DNA of 64,000 nt, taken from positions 6,180,501 to 6,244,500 of the forward strand of contig NZ_CP022222.1 of assembly GCF_009930815.1 (NCBI RefSeq). The letters run 5' to 3'. The stretch's first letter is position 1, and each line of letters opens with the position of its first letter. Below the pieces are notes generated by a model. That model searched no databases. It saw nothing but the letters and a program-made list of their open reading frames with translations, and was not told the DNA's origin. A program made the position numbers and the translations under genes. Source of the stretch: Bradyrhizobium sp. CCBAU 051011. Its GTDB lineage: Bacteria; Pseudomonadota; Alphaproteobacteria; Rhizobiales; Xanthobacteraceae. Below are positions 42,146 through 51,042 of this stretch, piece after piece.

Positions 42146-42463
42146 GGCGCCCACCGGCTCGGCGTGCATGTCGAGCGCTTGGTCCGCAAGGAACCGCCGG
42201 CCAAGGGCTCCCGCACCGGCCTGACGGCCTACACGCTCCTGATCGACGGCGAGCCGGCGGGCTCGATCCAGACCCAGCTCGCCTTCAACAATTTCATCTC
42301 ATGGTCCGGCCTCGACATCGGCCGCGACCGCTCCAGCCCGGTCTCGCATTACGAGGCGCCGTTCGAATTCACCGGCCAATTGCTGCGGGTGACGGTCGAC
42401 ATGCATGAGGACCAAAAGCTGGACGGCGAGGGAGTTGGGACGGCGGAGATGGCGCGGCAGTAA
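42146..42463 (+). pseudogene. C-terminal remnant of an arylsulfatase
   Basis: The last 80 or so codons read as the conserved C-terminal beta domain of alphaproteobacterial arylsulfatases, for example SGLDIGRDRSSPVSHYEAPF followed by FTGQLLRVTVDMHED and a final EGVGTAEMARQ. The catalytic domain with the formylglycine site (CxPxR), normally about 500 residues upstream, is absent. The frame can be extended to 41957 but the extra residues do not look like sulfatase. The truncation lies next to tRNA-Gln, which suggests an old insertion or deletion at the tRNA. Confidence 0.65.
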
Positions 42464-42472
42464 CCGCCGCAC

Positions 42473-42581
42473 CGTCATTGCGAGCGCAGCGAAGCAATCA
42501 GCGAGCGCGGAGGCATGGATTGCTTCGTCGCTTCAGCGCAAAATTGCTTTGCAATTTTGTCGCGAGCTCCTCGCAATGACG
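42473..42581. repeat. Intergenic palindromic repeat element, copy 1
   Basis: The element has inverted ends (CGTCATTGCGAGC ... GCTCCTCGCAATGACG) and internal GAAGCAATC / GGATTGCTTCGTCG inverted segments, plus a perfect internal hairpin CAAAATTGC-TTT-GCAATTTTG at 42539-42559. The same ends and core occur at 61765-61882. Elements of this kind are common between genes in Bradyrhizobium. It separates the arylsulfatase remnant from the convergent IalB gene and may act as a bidirectional terminator. Confidence 0.8.
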
Positions 42582-42592
42582 TGGAGAGAGCG

Positions 42593-43147
42593 CTACTTGA
42601 TCTTCTCATACGCTGACGCAAAGTCCGCGAGCGGCATCGGGATCGCAATCGTTTCCTTGGCGAGATTCTGGAACGAGACCTTCAACTGTTTGCCGGATTT
42701 CAACGCGGTGAGCATCTCGGGCGCGATCTGGAGGTTGGCGTAGCAGCCGCGGGCCTCGCAGGTCTGGATCTGCAGGTCGGACGCCTTGCCGTCATCGACC
42801 TGGAGCTTGGCGCCGGCCGGCAGATTGAGCCCGAGCGGTAGCTGGACGAGGCCGACCGGCGCGCGGGTTTCGGCTGATACGCGGATGTTGATCAGCACGA
42901 TCAACTGGCCGGTCTTGGTCAGAACGGCGCTCTGCTCGATCGCGCATTCCAGCGGCGCACCGCGGCTGGCGCTGCTGCACCGCGCAATCCAGCCAGGAGG
43001 GGCGGGCATATTCGCTCCCTCGGCCGCAGCCGGCGTTGCTTGCGCGACAGGTGAGGGGTTCTTGGCTCTGGGTGCCTGGGCGTGGCTTTGCGCGCAAAAA
43101 GAGAATAATATCGCGATTGCAATCGTAAGCTTTACAGCAATTGTCAC
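42593..43147 (-). CDS. Invasion-associated locus B (IalB) family protein
   Basis: 184 residues with a Sec signal peptide (IAIAILFSFCAQSHAQA near residues 9-25), so it is periplasmic or envelope-located. The IalB pattern is visible: WIARCSSASRGAPLECAIEQ, a central hydrophobic LVQLPLGLNLPAG segment, the CEARGCYANLQI cysteine pair and a final KQLKVSFQNLAKETI. The family was named for erythrocyte invasion in Bartonella; in soil bacteria its role is unknown. It stands alone between the repeat element and the RND pump. Confidence 0.88.
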   Translation of the reverse strand: MTIAVKLTIAIAILFSFCAQSHAQAPRAKNPSPVAQATPAAAEGANMPAPPGWIARCSSASRGAPLECAIEQSAVLTKTGQLIVLINIRVSAETRAPVGLVQLPLGLNLPAGAKLQVDDGKASDLQIQTCEARGCYANLQIAPEMLTALKSGKQLKVSFQNLAKETIAIPMPLADFASAYEKIK

Positions 43148-43203
43148 GATCCAGCTCCGAAATGAACATCATTCGGATGTGCTGGTTGCAACCTAAAGTC
43201 AAG

Positions 43204-46200
43204 TCATTCGGCCGCCTGCTTGACCGATCCGTGGGTGTGCGAATGCACATCATGGTTAGGATTGGACGAACGTCCCCACTGCGCAAACGCGTTGGAAAGC
43301 CGGTCGAGATAGAGATAGACCACCGGCGTGGTGAACAGCGTCAGCGCCTGGCTGACCAGCAGCCCGCCGACCATGGCATAGCCCAGCGGCTGCCGGATTT
43401 CCGAGCCCGTTCCGGTGCCGAGCATCAGCGGCACGCCGCCGAGCAGCGCTGCCATCGTCGTCATCATGATCGGACGGAAGCGCAACAGCGCCGCCTTGCG
43501 GATCGCGGCTTCGGGCTTCAGGTTCTCGTCGCGCTCGGCCGTGATGGCGAAGTCGACCATCATGATGCCGTTCTTCTTCACGATGCCGATCAGCAGCACG
43601 ATGCCGATCAGCGCGATCAAGCTGAAGTCGAACCCGAATAGCATCAGGATCGCGAGCGCGCCGACGCCGGCGGACGGCAGCGTCGACAGGATCGTGATCG
43701 GGTGGATGTAGCTTTCGTAGAGGATGCCGAGGATCAGATAGACCACCACCAGCGCGGCAAGGATCAGCAGCGGCACGGTGCCAAGCGACTGCTGAAACGC
43801 CTGCGCGGTGCCCTGGAAGCTCGAATTGAGCGTTGCCGGCGCGCCGAGTTCGACCATCGCCTTCTGCACCGCGTCGGTGGCCTGTCCCAGCGCCACGCCC
43901 TGTGCGAGGTTGAAGCTGATCGTGATCGCCGGAAACTGGCCCTGATGGCTGATCGATAGCGGCCGCACCGGCACGCTGGTCCAGGTCGCAAAGGTCGACA
44001 GCGGCACCTGGTCGCCAGTCGTAGGCGATTTCACGTAGATCTTGTTCAGCGTGTCGAGGCTGCCCTGCAGCTCCGGCAACACCTCCAGCACCACCTTGTA
44101 GGTGTTGAGCTGGGTGAAATACTGCGTCACCTGGCGCTGGCCGAACGCATCATACAGCGTATCGTCGATCAGCTGCGGCTGGATGCCGTAGCGCGCGGCG
44201 GTATCGCGGTTGATCTTGAGCTCCAGCGTGGTGCCGTTGGTCTGCTGGTCGGTGGCGACGTCGCGCAGCTCGGGCACCGTCTGCATCTTCGCCAGAATCT
44301 TCGGCGCCCATTCGTTCAGCTCGGCGAGGTCAGCGTCCTGCAGCGTGAACTCGAACTGGGTTCGCGTCGGCCGGCCGCCGAGCCGCACATCCTGCGCCGC
44401 CTGCATATAGAGGCGGGCGCCTTCAACTTTCTCCAATTGGGGACGGAGGCGCGCGATGATCTGCTGCGCGTTCGCCTTTCGCTCCTCGCGTGGCTTCAGC
44501 GTGATGAAGAGACTGCCATTGTTCCCGGCGCGCCCGCTGCCGCCGATCAACATCGCGACCGAGGCCACGTCCGGGTCGGCCTGCACGATCTTTCCGAGTT
44601 CCTCCTGACGCCGTTTCATCTCGGCAAAGGAGATGTCTTGGCTGGCTTCCGAGGTGGCCGTGATCAGGCCGTTATCCTGCTGCGGGAAGAAGCCTTTTGG
44701 GATGATGACGAACAGGTAGACCGACAATCCAAGCGTGGCGAAGAAAACCATCAGCGTCGTGAGCTTCCAACGCATCGCTAGATCGAGGCCCCGCTCATAG
44801 ACGCGCAGCATCGCATCGAAGCCGCGCTCGCTCCATTGATAAAACCGGCCATGCCTGGTTTCCCCGTGCGCGCGCAGGAAGCGGGAGGCCATCATCGGCG
44901 TCAGCGTCAGCGACACGATCATCGACACGAAGATGGTCATGGCAAGCGTCACCGCGAATTCGCGGAACAGCCGCCCGATGATGCCGCCCATCAGCAACAA
45001 CGGGATCAGCACCGCGACCAGCGAGATACTGATCGAGACGATGGTGAAGCCGATCTCGCGGGCGCCCTTGAAGGCGGCGGCGAGCGGCTTTTCGCCTTCC
45101 TCGATATAGCGCGTGATGTTTTCCAGCATCACGATGGCGTCGTCGACCACGAAGCCGACCGCAATCGTGAGCGCCATCAGCGAGAGGTTGTCGAGCGTAT
45201 AGCCGAACACCCACATCAACGCGCAGGCGCCGAGCAGCGCCAGCGGCACCGTGACCGTCGGGATCACCGTGGCCCAGAAGCTGCGCAGGAAGATGAAGAT
45301 CACCATCACGACCAGCGCAATGGTCAGGAGCAGGGTGAACTGTACGTCCTCCACCGCGGCGCGGATGGTCTGGGTGCGGTCGCTGATCACCTCGATCTTG
45401 ATCGCCGGCGGAATGGCTGCCACCAGCCGCGGCAGCGTCGCCTTGATCTTGTCGACGGTCTCGATGACGTTGGCGCCGGGCTGCTTGAAAATCACCAGGA
45501 ACACGCCGCGCTTGCCGTTGGCCCAGGCCGCCTGTTTGGCGTCTTCCGGCCCGGTGACGGCCTGGCCGATATCGCGGATCCGCAACGGCCCGCCGTTGCG
45601 GTAGGCAATGATGACGTCGTTCCAGTCCTTCGAGTCTGGCAATTGGTCGTTGGCGTAGATGGTGTAGGCGCGATGCTCGCCGTCGATATTGCCCTTGGGG
45701 CTGTCGACGGTCGTGATCGCGATCTGGCTGCGCACGTCCTCCAGCGAGAGGCCCTTGGCGACGAGTTTGGCCGGGTCGATCTGGATGCGGATCGCCGGTT
45801 TCTGCTGGCCGCCGATGATGACCTGGGCAACACCCGAGATCTGGCTGATCTGCTGCGCAAGCTGGGCGTCGACGGCATCGCTCACGGTCGTCAGCGGCAG
45901 CGTGTCCGAGGTCGCGGACAAGAGCAGGATCGGCGAGTCGGCCGGGTTGACCTTGCGATAGGTCGGCGGCGAGGGGAGGCTCTTCGGCAACTGGCCGCTG
46001 GCGGCGTTGATTGCGGCCTGCACGTCGTTGGCGGCTGCGTCGATCGGGCGGTTCAGATCGAACTGGATCGTGATCGCCGCCGTGCCGAGATAGCTGGTCG
46101 AGGTCATCTGCGCGACGCCGGGAATCTGCGCGAGCTGACGTTCCAGCGGCTGCGCCACGGATGACGCCATGGTTTCCGGGCTGCCGCCGGGTAGCGACGC

Positions 46201-46350
46201 GGAAACCTGAATGGTCGGAAAATCGACCTGCGGCAGCGGCGCAACCGGCAGCAGCGGATAGGCCACCAGGCCGATGAACATGATGCCAGCCATCATCAGC
46301 GAGGTGCCGATGGGATAGCGAATGAAGGGCGCGGAGATTCCCTCGCTCAT
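43204..46350 (-). CDS. RND multidrug efflux transporter, inner-membrane subunit (MdtB/MdtC type)
   Basis: 1048 residues, the normal length of the hydrophobe/amphiphile efflux family. The N-terminus PFIRYPIGTSLMMAGI and the LPQVDFPTI segment are typical of MdtB/MdtC-like proteins. The proton-relay pair lies in GFVVDDAIVMLENI in TM4, and two large periplasmic loops and twelve membrane helices are present. It takes up protons and exports drugs or metabolites through an adaptor and TolC. The adaptor gene overlaps upstream by 4 bp (46347-46350). No outer-membrane component or local regulator is adjacent. Confidence 0.94.
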   Translation of the reverse strand: MSEGISAPFIRYPIGTSLMMAGIMFIGLVAYPLLPVAPLPQVDFPTIQVSASLPGGSPETMASSVAQPLERQLAQIPGVAQMTSTSYLGTAAITIQFDLNRPIDAAANDVQAAINAASGQLPKSLPSPPTYRKVNPADSPILLLSATSDTLPLTTVSDAVDAQLAQQISQISGVAQVIIGGQQKPAIRIQIDPAKLVAKGLSLEDVRSQIAITTVDSPKGNIDGEHRAYTIYANDQLPDSKDWNDVIIAYRNGGPLRIRDIGQAVTGPEDAKQAAWANGKRGVFLVIFKQPGANVIETVDKIKATLPRLVAAIPPAIKIEVISDRTQTIRAAVEDVQFTLLLTIALVVMVIFIFLRSFWATVIPTVTVPLALLGACALMWVFGYTLDNLSLMALTIAVGFVVDDAIVMLENITRYIEEGEKPLAAAFKGAREIGFTIVSISISLVAVLIPLLLMGGIIGRLFREFAVTLAMTIFVSMIVSLTLTPMMASRFLRAHGETRHGRFYQWSERGFDAMLRVYERGLDLAMRWKLTTLMVFFATLGLSVYLFVIIPKGFFPQQDNGLITATSEASQDISFAEMKRRQEELGKIVQADPDVASVAMLIGGSGRAGNNGSLFITLKPREERKANAQQIIARLRPQLEKVEGARLYMQAAQDVRLGGRPTRTQFEFTLQDADLAELNEWAPKILAKMQTVPELRDVATDQQTNGTTLELKINRDTAARYGIQPQLIDDTLYDAFGQRQVTQYFTQLNTYKVVLEVLPELQGSLDTLNKIYVKSPTTGDQVPLSTFATWTSVPVRPLSISHQGQFPAITISFNLAQGVALGQATDAVQKAMVELGAPATLNSSFQGTAQAFQQSLGTVPLLILAALVVVYLILGILYESYIHPITILSTLPSAGVGALAILMLFGFDFSLIALIGIVLLIGIVKKNGIMMVDFAITAERDENLKPEAAIRKAALLRFRPIMMTTMAALLGGVPLMLGTGTGSEIRQPLGYAMVGGLLVSQALTLFTTPVVYLYLDRLSNAFAQWGRSSNPNHDVHSHTHGSVKQAAE

Positions 46351-47513
46351 TCGCCGGGAACCTTCGCCTGATCCGAACTGGCGACTGCCGTCGTCACCAG
46401 CGTGCCCGGCTGAACCTTGAACTGGCCCGCCGCGATTACCTGCTCGCCGGGCGAAAGCCCGTCATCGACCACGGAGCGGCCGTCGATCGAGCGCATCACC
46501 TTGATCTTACGGAGTTCGGCCTTGTTCTCCTTGTTGACCAGATAGGCGTAAAGACCATCGGGTCCATGCTGAACGGCGTCGTCGGGAATCACGGTGGCGT
46601 CCTTCAGCGTCGCAATGAGCAGCCGGGTCGAGACCGACTGGCCCGGCCACAGCGCGTGATCCTTGTTGTCGAACACGGCCTTGAGCCGGACGGTTCCGCT
46701 CGACGTGTCGACCTGGTTGTTGATGAGCGCGAGCGTGCCGGTGGAGAGCACGCGTTTGCCGTCGGTGGAGAGCGCGATCGTCTTGGGAGGGGAAGCCGCG
46801 AGCGCGGCCTTGATATCCGGCAACTGGTCTTCCGGCGCGGTGAAGATCACGGCGATCGGCTCGATCTGGGCGATGGTCACGATGCCGGTCTGCGTCGCGG
46901 CATTGACGATGTTGCCGACGTCGACCTGACGCAGCCCGACGACGCCGGAGATCGGGGCCTTGACGGTGGCGTAATCGAGCTGGGTCTGCGCGGTCTCGAT
47001 CATCGCTGCATCAGCTTGGATCTGCGCGGTGAGCTGCGCGACCGTGGAGCGCTGCGTGTCGGTCTGTTGCCGGGTCGCGAATTCGCCGAGCTTGGTATAG
47101 CGCTGCAGGTCGAGGCTGGCGTTGGCGAGGTTGGCTTCGTCCTGCGCCTTCTTGGCCTTGGCCTGATCGAGCGCAGACTGGAAAGGCCGCGGATCGATCT
47201 CGACCAGCGTGTCGCCTTCCCGAACGACCTGTCCTTCCTGAAAAGCGATCCGGTTGATCTGGCCGTCAACGCGAGTGCGGACGACGACGGTGTTGAATCC
47301 CTGCACGGTGCCGAGACCGGTCAGATAGACCGGAAAATCGGCCTTTTCGACCGTGGCAATCCGCACCGGAACGGCGGCACGGGCGGGCGCGGCCTTCTGC
47401 GCTTCAGCTTGCGCCGGATGGTCTCCACTCTGGAATCGCTGCCAGCCGAGGTAGCCCAGCGCGGCGATCGCTACGATCAGCAAAGCCCAACGGATGGTGC
47501 GCGACCTCGACAT
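46347..47513 (-). CDS. RND efflux periplasmic adaptor (MdtA type)
   Basis: 388 residues with an N-terminal membrane anchor (WALLIVAIAALGYLGW), a lipoyl domain split by a coiled coil (VRTRVDGQINRIAFQEGQVV ... YATVKAPISGVVGLRQVDVG) and a beta-barrel domain near APEDQLPDI. It is the first gene of the two-gene efflux operon and links the RND pump to the outer-membrane channel. Nearly 600 bp upstream have no intact gene. Confidence 0.94.
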   Translation of the reverse strand: MSRSRTIRWALLIVAIAALGYLGWQRFQSGDHPAQAEAQKAAPARAAVPVRIATVEKADFPVYLTGLGTVQGFNTVVVRTRVDGQINRIAFQEGQVVREGDTLVEIDPRPFQSALDQAKAKKAQDEANLANASLDLQRYTKLGEFATRQQTDTQRSTVAQLTAQIQADAAMIETAQTQLDYATVKAPISGVVGLRQVDVGNIVNAATQTGIVTIAQIEPIAVIFTAPEDQLPDIKAALAASPPKTIALSTDGKRVLSTGTLALINNQVDTSSGTVRLKAVFDNKDHALWPGQSVSTRLLIATLKDATVIPDDAVQHGPDGLYAYLVNKENKAELRKIKVMRSIDGRSVVDDGLSPGEQVIAAGQFKVQPGTLVTTAVASSDQAKVPGE

Positions 47514-48087
47514 GATTCATCGATTTCCGGAAGTTCCCCAAGTCCTCCGATATAACGTTCGCGCGTTCGCCCTGTACAAACACTAAGGCTTGAGAATCCT
47601 AAACAATAGGAAAGGTTGGCCGCCGCGGTGGGCGGCTCGCTGCGTCGCGTACTTCGGCGTGAGTTGCGCACAGGGATGACGTCCGGATTCTGATTGTGGG
47701 ACTGATTGCGCGTGTTGCAATCGCCCCATCCCCTGCGCTTCCTCACCGGCCCTCAAAGCTGTCGTGAGGGCATCAGCATTGCCGCCATGGATCGACGGTC
47801 GGCGAACCGTTCCGCTGATGAAACCACCGGCACGGTTTGGTTGGTGAAAGCTGGACGAACAATCAGCGCCTGACTTTCCAGGATTTCCCGGCGGTCTTTA
47901 GAATGCTTGTAAGGGAGGTTAACAGGAACCGGAACGCAAAACTGTTGGTCACCAAACCTGACAAACGAGCTCGGCTACGATGTGCTCTGACCGGAGCGCG
48001 ACGCCATTCGTGTTCCTGGCGCCTGGACGAAGCGTGAGCATGGTGCTCTCGGGCACGGTTCTAGACAAATTCTAAGGGGCAGTTGGA
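47514..48087. other. Gene-poor stretch
   Basis: In 574 bp I see no convincing coding region, RNA or repeat. It contains the promoter side of the efflux operon at its left end and a GCCGCC/GGCGGC hairpin near 47620-47640. Short open frames here have no recognisable content. It may be decayed sequence that once belonged with the piuC pseudogene, for example a siderophore receptor, but no receptor motif was found. Confidence 0.5.
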
Positions 48088-48720
48088 ATGCTGGTCCGCA
48101 TCGCCAACGTACCGAGCGACTGATGTGGTGGACTTCCGCCGCATCATGGTCGCGGCCGTGTGGAAGATGGCCGCTCCACCGCAGGCGCGGAGCGCCTACG
48201 CGCGGCCGTCGAGGGCTAACGACGCCGATCGCCAGTCCAGAATTCATCTCGGCGGCGACCCCGGCTGCATTTCGTCCCGCCGCTGTTTAACCGCTACGCG
48301 GCCTCAGACGGCCACCAATTCGGCCTTCATGTCGACAACGCGGTGAGGGGAGATCGCCTCACGGGATTGCAGATCCGGACCCACCTTTCAGTGACGCAGT
48401 GCCCGTCGGAACCGGACGAATACGACGGTAGCGAAGTGATAGTGGAGGACCTCTATGACTTACATGAAATCAAGCTCGGGGCCTGGGGCCTCATGCATTA
48501 TCCTGCGTCTAGGTCGCATCTGGTTACGCCGGTCGCACGAGGTATGCATGTAGCGTCTTTTTTCTGGCTGCAGAGCATGGTACGGGATGGCCACGCCCGC
48601 AGCCTCGTCTTCGATCTCGATATCGCGATCCAGGCCCTGGTAGAGCGGCTCGGGCGAGACGACCCTGAAACGGTCAAATTGACCAATCGCAACCTGATCC
48701 GCTACTGGGCCGAAGAATGA
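48088..48720 (+). pseudogene. piuC: Degenerate piuC (PKHD-type Fe(II)-dependent hydroxylase)
   Basis: Pieces of PiuC appear in order but in different frames: MLVRIANV at 48088, DFRRIMVAAVW near 48130, EDGRSTAGAER in the next frame near 48165, then one continuous frame from about 48265 to the stop at 48720 with PPLFNRY, the iron-binding GLHVDNAV (HxD), [14 protein letters not shown], the second His in SHLVTPV and [10 protein letters not shown]. At least two frameshifts and a deletion of about 25 residues break it, so no full hydroxylase can be made. The last frame runs into the exbB start (ATGA), showing its former operon with exbB-exbD-tonB. Confidence 0.85.
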
Positions 48721-49670
48721 ACAAGATGACTCTTTCTCGCGTGACGACATTGGTGATGATCTCGGCGCTGGCGATGCTGTCGCTGGCGGTGCCGTCGTCC
48801 GCCCAGCAGGGCATGGCCCCTCCTGTAGCGCCAACGGCCCAGCAGGCGCCCGCCGTATCGCAATCGCAGCCTCCGGCCGCGCTGCCCCAGGCAGCGGCTC
48901 CGCAGGCCGCGCCTTCGGACGCGGCTGCGACGCCGGCCGAGCGCGAGGGTAAATTGCTGAAGGCGGCGGCCGCGGAGCTCAAGGAATTGTCGCCTTGGTC
49001 GATGTTCAAGTCGGCCGACGTGGTGGTCAAGGCGGTCATGATCGGCCTTGCCTTTGCTTCGCTGGTGACCTGGACCATCTTCATCGCCAAGATGCTTGAG
49101 CTGACCGTGGTTCAGCGCAAGGTGCGCTCGGCGCTGGCCAAGATCGCGGACGCGCGGTCGCTGGCGGAAGCGCAATTCGCGCTCGGCGCCAGGGGCAGCG
49201 TGCTGGCGTCCTTCCTTGCGGCAGCAATGCGCGAGGCGCGGCTGTCGGCGGGCATATCGAGCGATGCCGGCATCAAGGAGCGCGCCGCATCGAGCTTTGC
49301 CGAAATCGTGCGCGCCGAAGCGCGGCGTATCAGGCTCGGCATGGGCCTTCTGGCAACCATCGGCGCGACATCGCCCTTCGTCGGCCTGTTCGGCACCGTC
49401 TGGGGCATCATGAACAGCTTCATCGGTATTTCGAAATCGCAGACCACGAACCTCGCCGTGGTGGCGCCCGGCATCGCCGAGGCGCTGCTCGCGACCGCCA
49501 TCGGATTGGTTGCTGCAATCCCCGCCGTTATCATCTACAATCACTTTTCTCGCGTGACCAAAGGCTACATGGAGTTGGTCAGCCGCGCATCGGGCGCTGC
49601 GGCGCGGCTGTTGTCGCGCGATCTTGACCGCACCCATGTCAGTTCGCATTCCCGTACGGCGGCGGAGTAG
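48717..49670 (+). CDS. exbB: ExbB-type proton channel of the TonB system
   Basis: 317 residues, MotA/TolQ/ExbB family. An N-terminal signal-like helix (residues 8-28) and a long Pro/Ala/Gln-rich stretch precede the core, as in rhizobial ExbB proteins. The core has three membrane segments, including [19 protein letters not shown] and [20 protein letters not shown]. The ATG overlaps the stop of the piuC pseudogene. With ExbD it converts proton flow into force on TonB for iron-siderophore or haem uptake. Confidence 0.93.
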   Translation: MNKMTLSRVTTLVMISALAMLSLAVPSSAQQGMAPPVAPTAQQAPAVSQSQPPAALPQAAAPQAAPSDAAATPAEREGKLLKAAAAELKELSPWSMFKSADVVVKAVMIGLAFASLVTWTIFIAKMLELTVVQRKVRSALAKIADARSLAEAQFALGARGSVLASFLAAAMREARLSAGISSDAGIKERAASSFAEIVRAEARRIRLGMGLLATIGATSPFVGLFGTVWGIMNSFIGISKSQTTNLAVVAPGIAEALLATAIGLVAAIPAVIIYNHFSRVTKGYMELVSRASGAAARLLSRDLDRTHVSSHSRTAAE

Positions 49671-49673
49671 GCG

Positions 49674-50138
49674 ATGGGCGCCTCAATCGCAGAACATGAC
49701 CACGATGACGACAGCGATTTTGCGGAATCGCATGAGATCAATGTCACGCCCTTTATCGACGTCATTCTCGTTCTCCTGATCATCTTCATGGTCGCGGCGC
49801 CGCTGTCCACCGTCGACCTGCCGATCGATCTGCCGACATCGACCGCAACTCCGCAGAAGAAGCCGGACAAGCCGACTTATGTCAGCATTAAGCCGGACCT
49901 CTCGATTGCGATCGGGGAGGATTTGGTCAAGCGGATCGATCTGGTGCGCTCGTTAGATGCGATGCCGGACAGCAAGGATCGTCATATCTTCATTCGCGCC
50001 GATCGCGCGGTACCCTACGGGGAGTTGATGGTCGTGTTGGAGATACTGCGCTCCGGCGGCTACTCGAAAATCAAACTGGTGGCGCTGGAAGGCGTTCCTG
50101 ATGCGGCGGCGGCGCAGGCAGCGCCGGCAGCGCCTTGA
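49674..50138 (+). CDS. exbD: ExbD-type TonB-system subunit
   Basis: 154 residues, 3 bp after exbB. One membrane segment (INVTPFIDVILVLLIIFMVA) carries the conserved Asp of the ExbD/TolR family (PFIDV), followed by a periplasmic domain with DLPTSTATP, SIKPDLSIAIG and VPYGELMVVLEILRSGGYSKI. It forms the proton channel with ExbB. Its end overlaps the tonB start by 4 bp. Confidence 0.94.
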   Translation: MGASIAEHDHDDDSDFAESHEINVTPFIDVILVLLIIFMVAAPLSTVDLPIDLPTSTATPQKKPDKPTYVSIKPDLSIAIGEDLVKRIDLVRSLDAMPDSKDRHIFIRADRAVPYGELMVVLEILRSGGYSKIKLVALEGVPDAAAAQAAPAAP

Positions 50139-50920
50139 TCGGCCTTGACGAACATAAGCCATCCCGGCGGCTCTGGATTTTTGCCGCCGTGACGGCACTT
50201 GCGCTTCATGCCGGGGGAGCGGCGCTGGCCATCGCGCATTTGCAAGCTGAAGTAGACGCCGACGATGCCGTAGGTGCGTCGGCGATCGAGGTTGGAGTTG
50301 AACTTGCATCGGCCAACCGTGAAGACATCAACCTGCCTCCCGGTCCGGATACCGAGGCTGCCGTAGCATCGCCGCAACTCGCCGAACAAGAGGCCGAGGT
50401 TAAGGACACCGAACTGCCGCAGGACAAGCCGACCGACGTCGATGATGCGGACCGCGCGGTGACACCGAACAAATCGGAAAAGCCGAAGGAGGAGGATACG
50501 AAGCTTGCAGCGGTGCAGACGCAAGCTTCGCCGGAATCAGCGGCGCAAGAGGCAATGGCAACGCCTAACCTTGACGGGCGTCGTGAAGACACGGCCAAGG
50601 CGCCGAAATTGGGCATCGGCAAGAGCGTCGAGCTCGCGAAAGTGGCGTGGGAAAAGAAGGTTGTTGCTCATTTCAAGAAGTTCCTGATGTTTCCGGACGG
50701 CGCAAAGGTGAAAGGCGCGGCGTTGAAGCTCGAGCTTGAGTTTGACCGCACGGGTCACGTTCTTTCAGTTAGCGTCGCCGAAGGTTCTGGTCTGAGCGCT
50801 TATGACGAAGCTGCTCTGAAAATGGTCCGACGGGCGGATCCTGTACCGAAGCCGCCGCCGTTGGTCGCAGATCTAGGGTTGACTCGCACTTTGCCTGTCA
50901 CGTTCAAGGACGCAAAATAA
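50135..50920 (+). CDS. tonB: TonB-family energy transducer
   Basis: 261 residues; start TTG 50135 overlapping the exbD stop. An N-terminal membrane anchor (WIFAAVTALALHAGGAALAI) precedes a long acidic/proline-containing linker (about 60-165; many E, D, K and P) and a C-terminal TonB domain with VVAHFKKFLMFPDGAKVKG, LELEFDRTGHVLSVSVAEGS and DEAALKMVRRADPVPKPP. It transmits energy to outer-membrane receptors. No receptor gene lies in the window, so it serves receptors encoded elsewhere. Confidence 0.92.
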   Translation: MIGLDEHKPSRRLWIFAAVTALALHAGGAALAIAHLQAEVDADDAVGASAIEVGVELASANREDINLPPGPDTEAAVASPQLAEQEAEVKDTELPQDKPTDVDDADRAVTPNKSEKPKEEDTKLAAVQTQASPESAAQEAMATPNLDGRREDTAKAPKLGIGKSVELAKVAWEKKVVAHFKKFLMFPDGAKVKGAALKLELEFDRTGHVLSVSVAEGSGLSAYDEAALKMVRRADPVPKPPPLVADLGLTRTLPVTFKDAK

Positions 50921-51042
50921 GTCGATAGTTCTGCTTTGCCAGTGATGTCGGGCATGATCGCCGACGAAGGTCTGACCTTCACCCCGCCGGTGATCTTCCG
51001 TGTCAAGAACAAGAGATGACGCCGCGCATTCTCTCCATCGTG

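Noticed and set aside
41957..42463. A 168-codon frame as an intact gene starting right after the tRNA
   Set aside because: Only the last part resembles a protein family (arylsulfatase C-terminus); the beginning has no family resemblance and no ribosome site.
48343..48720. A 125-codon frame as an intact small gene
   Set aside because: It is the C-terminal part of PiuC, and sequence before its GTG, in the same frame, continues the PiuC homology, so it is a fragment of a pseudogene.
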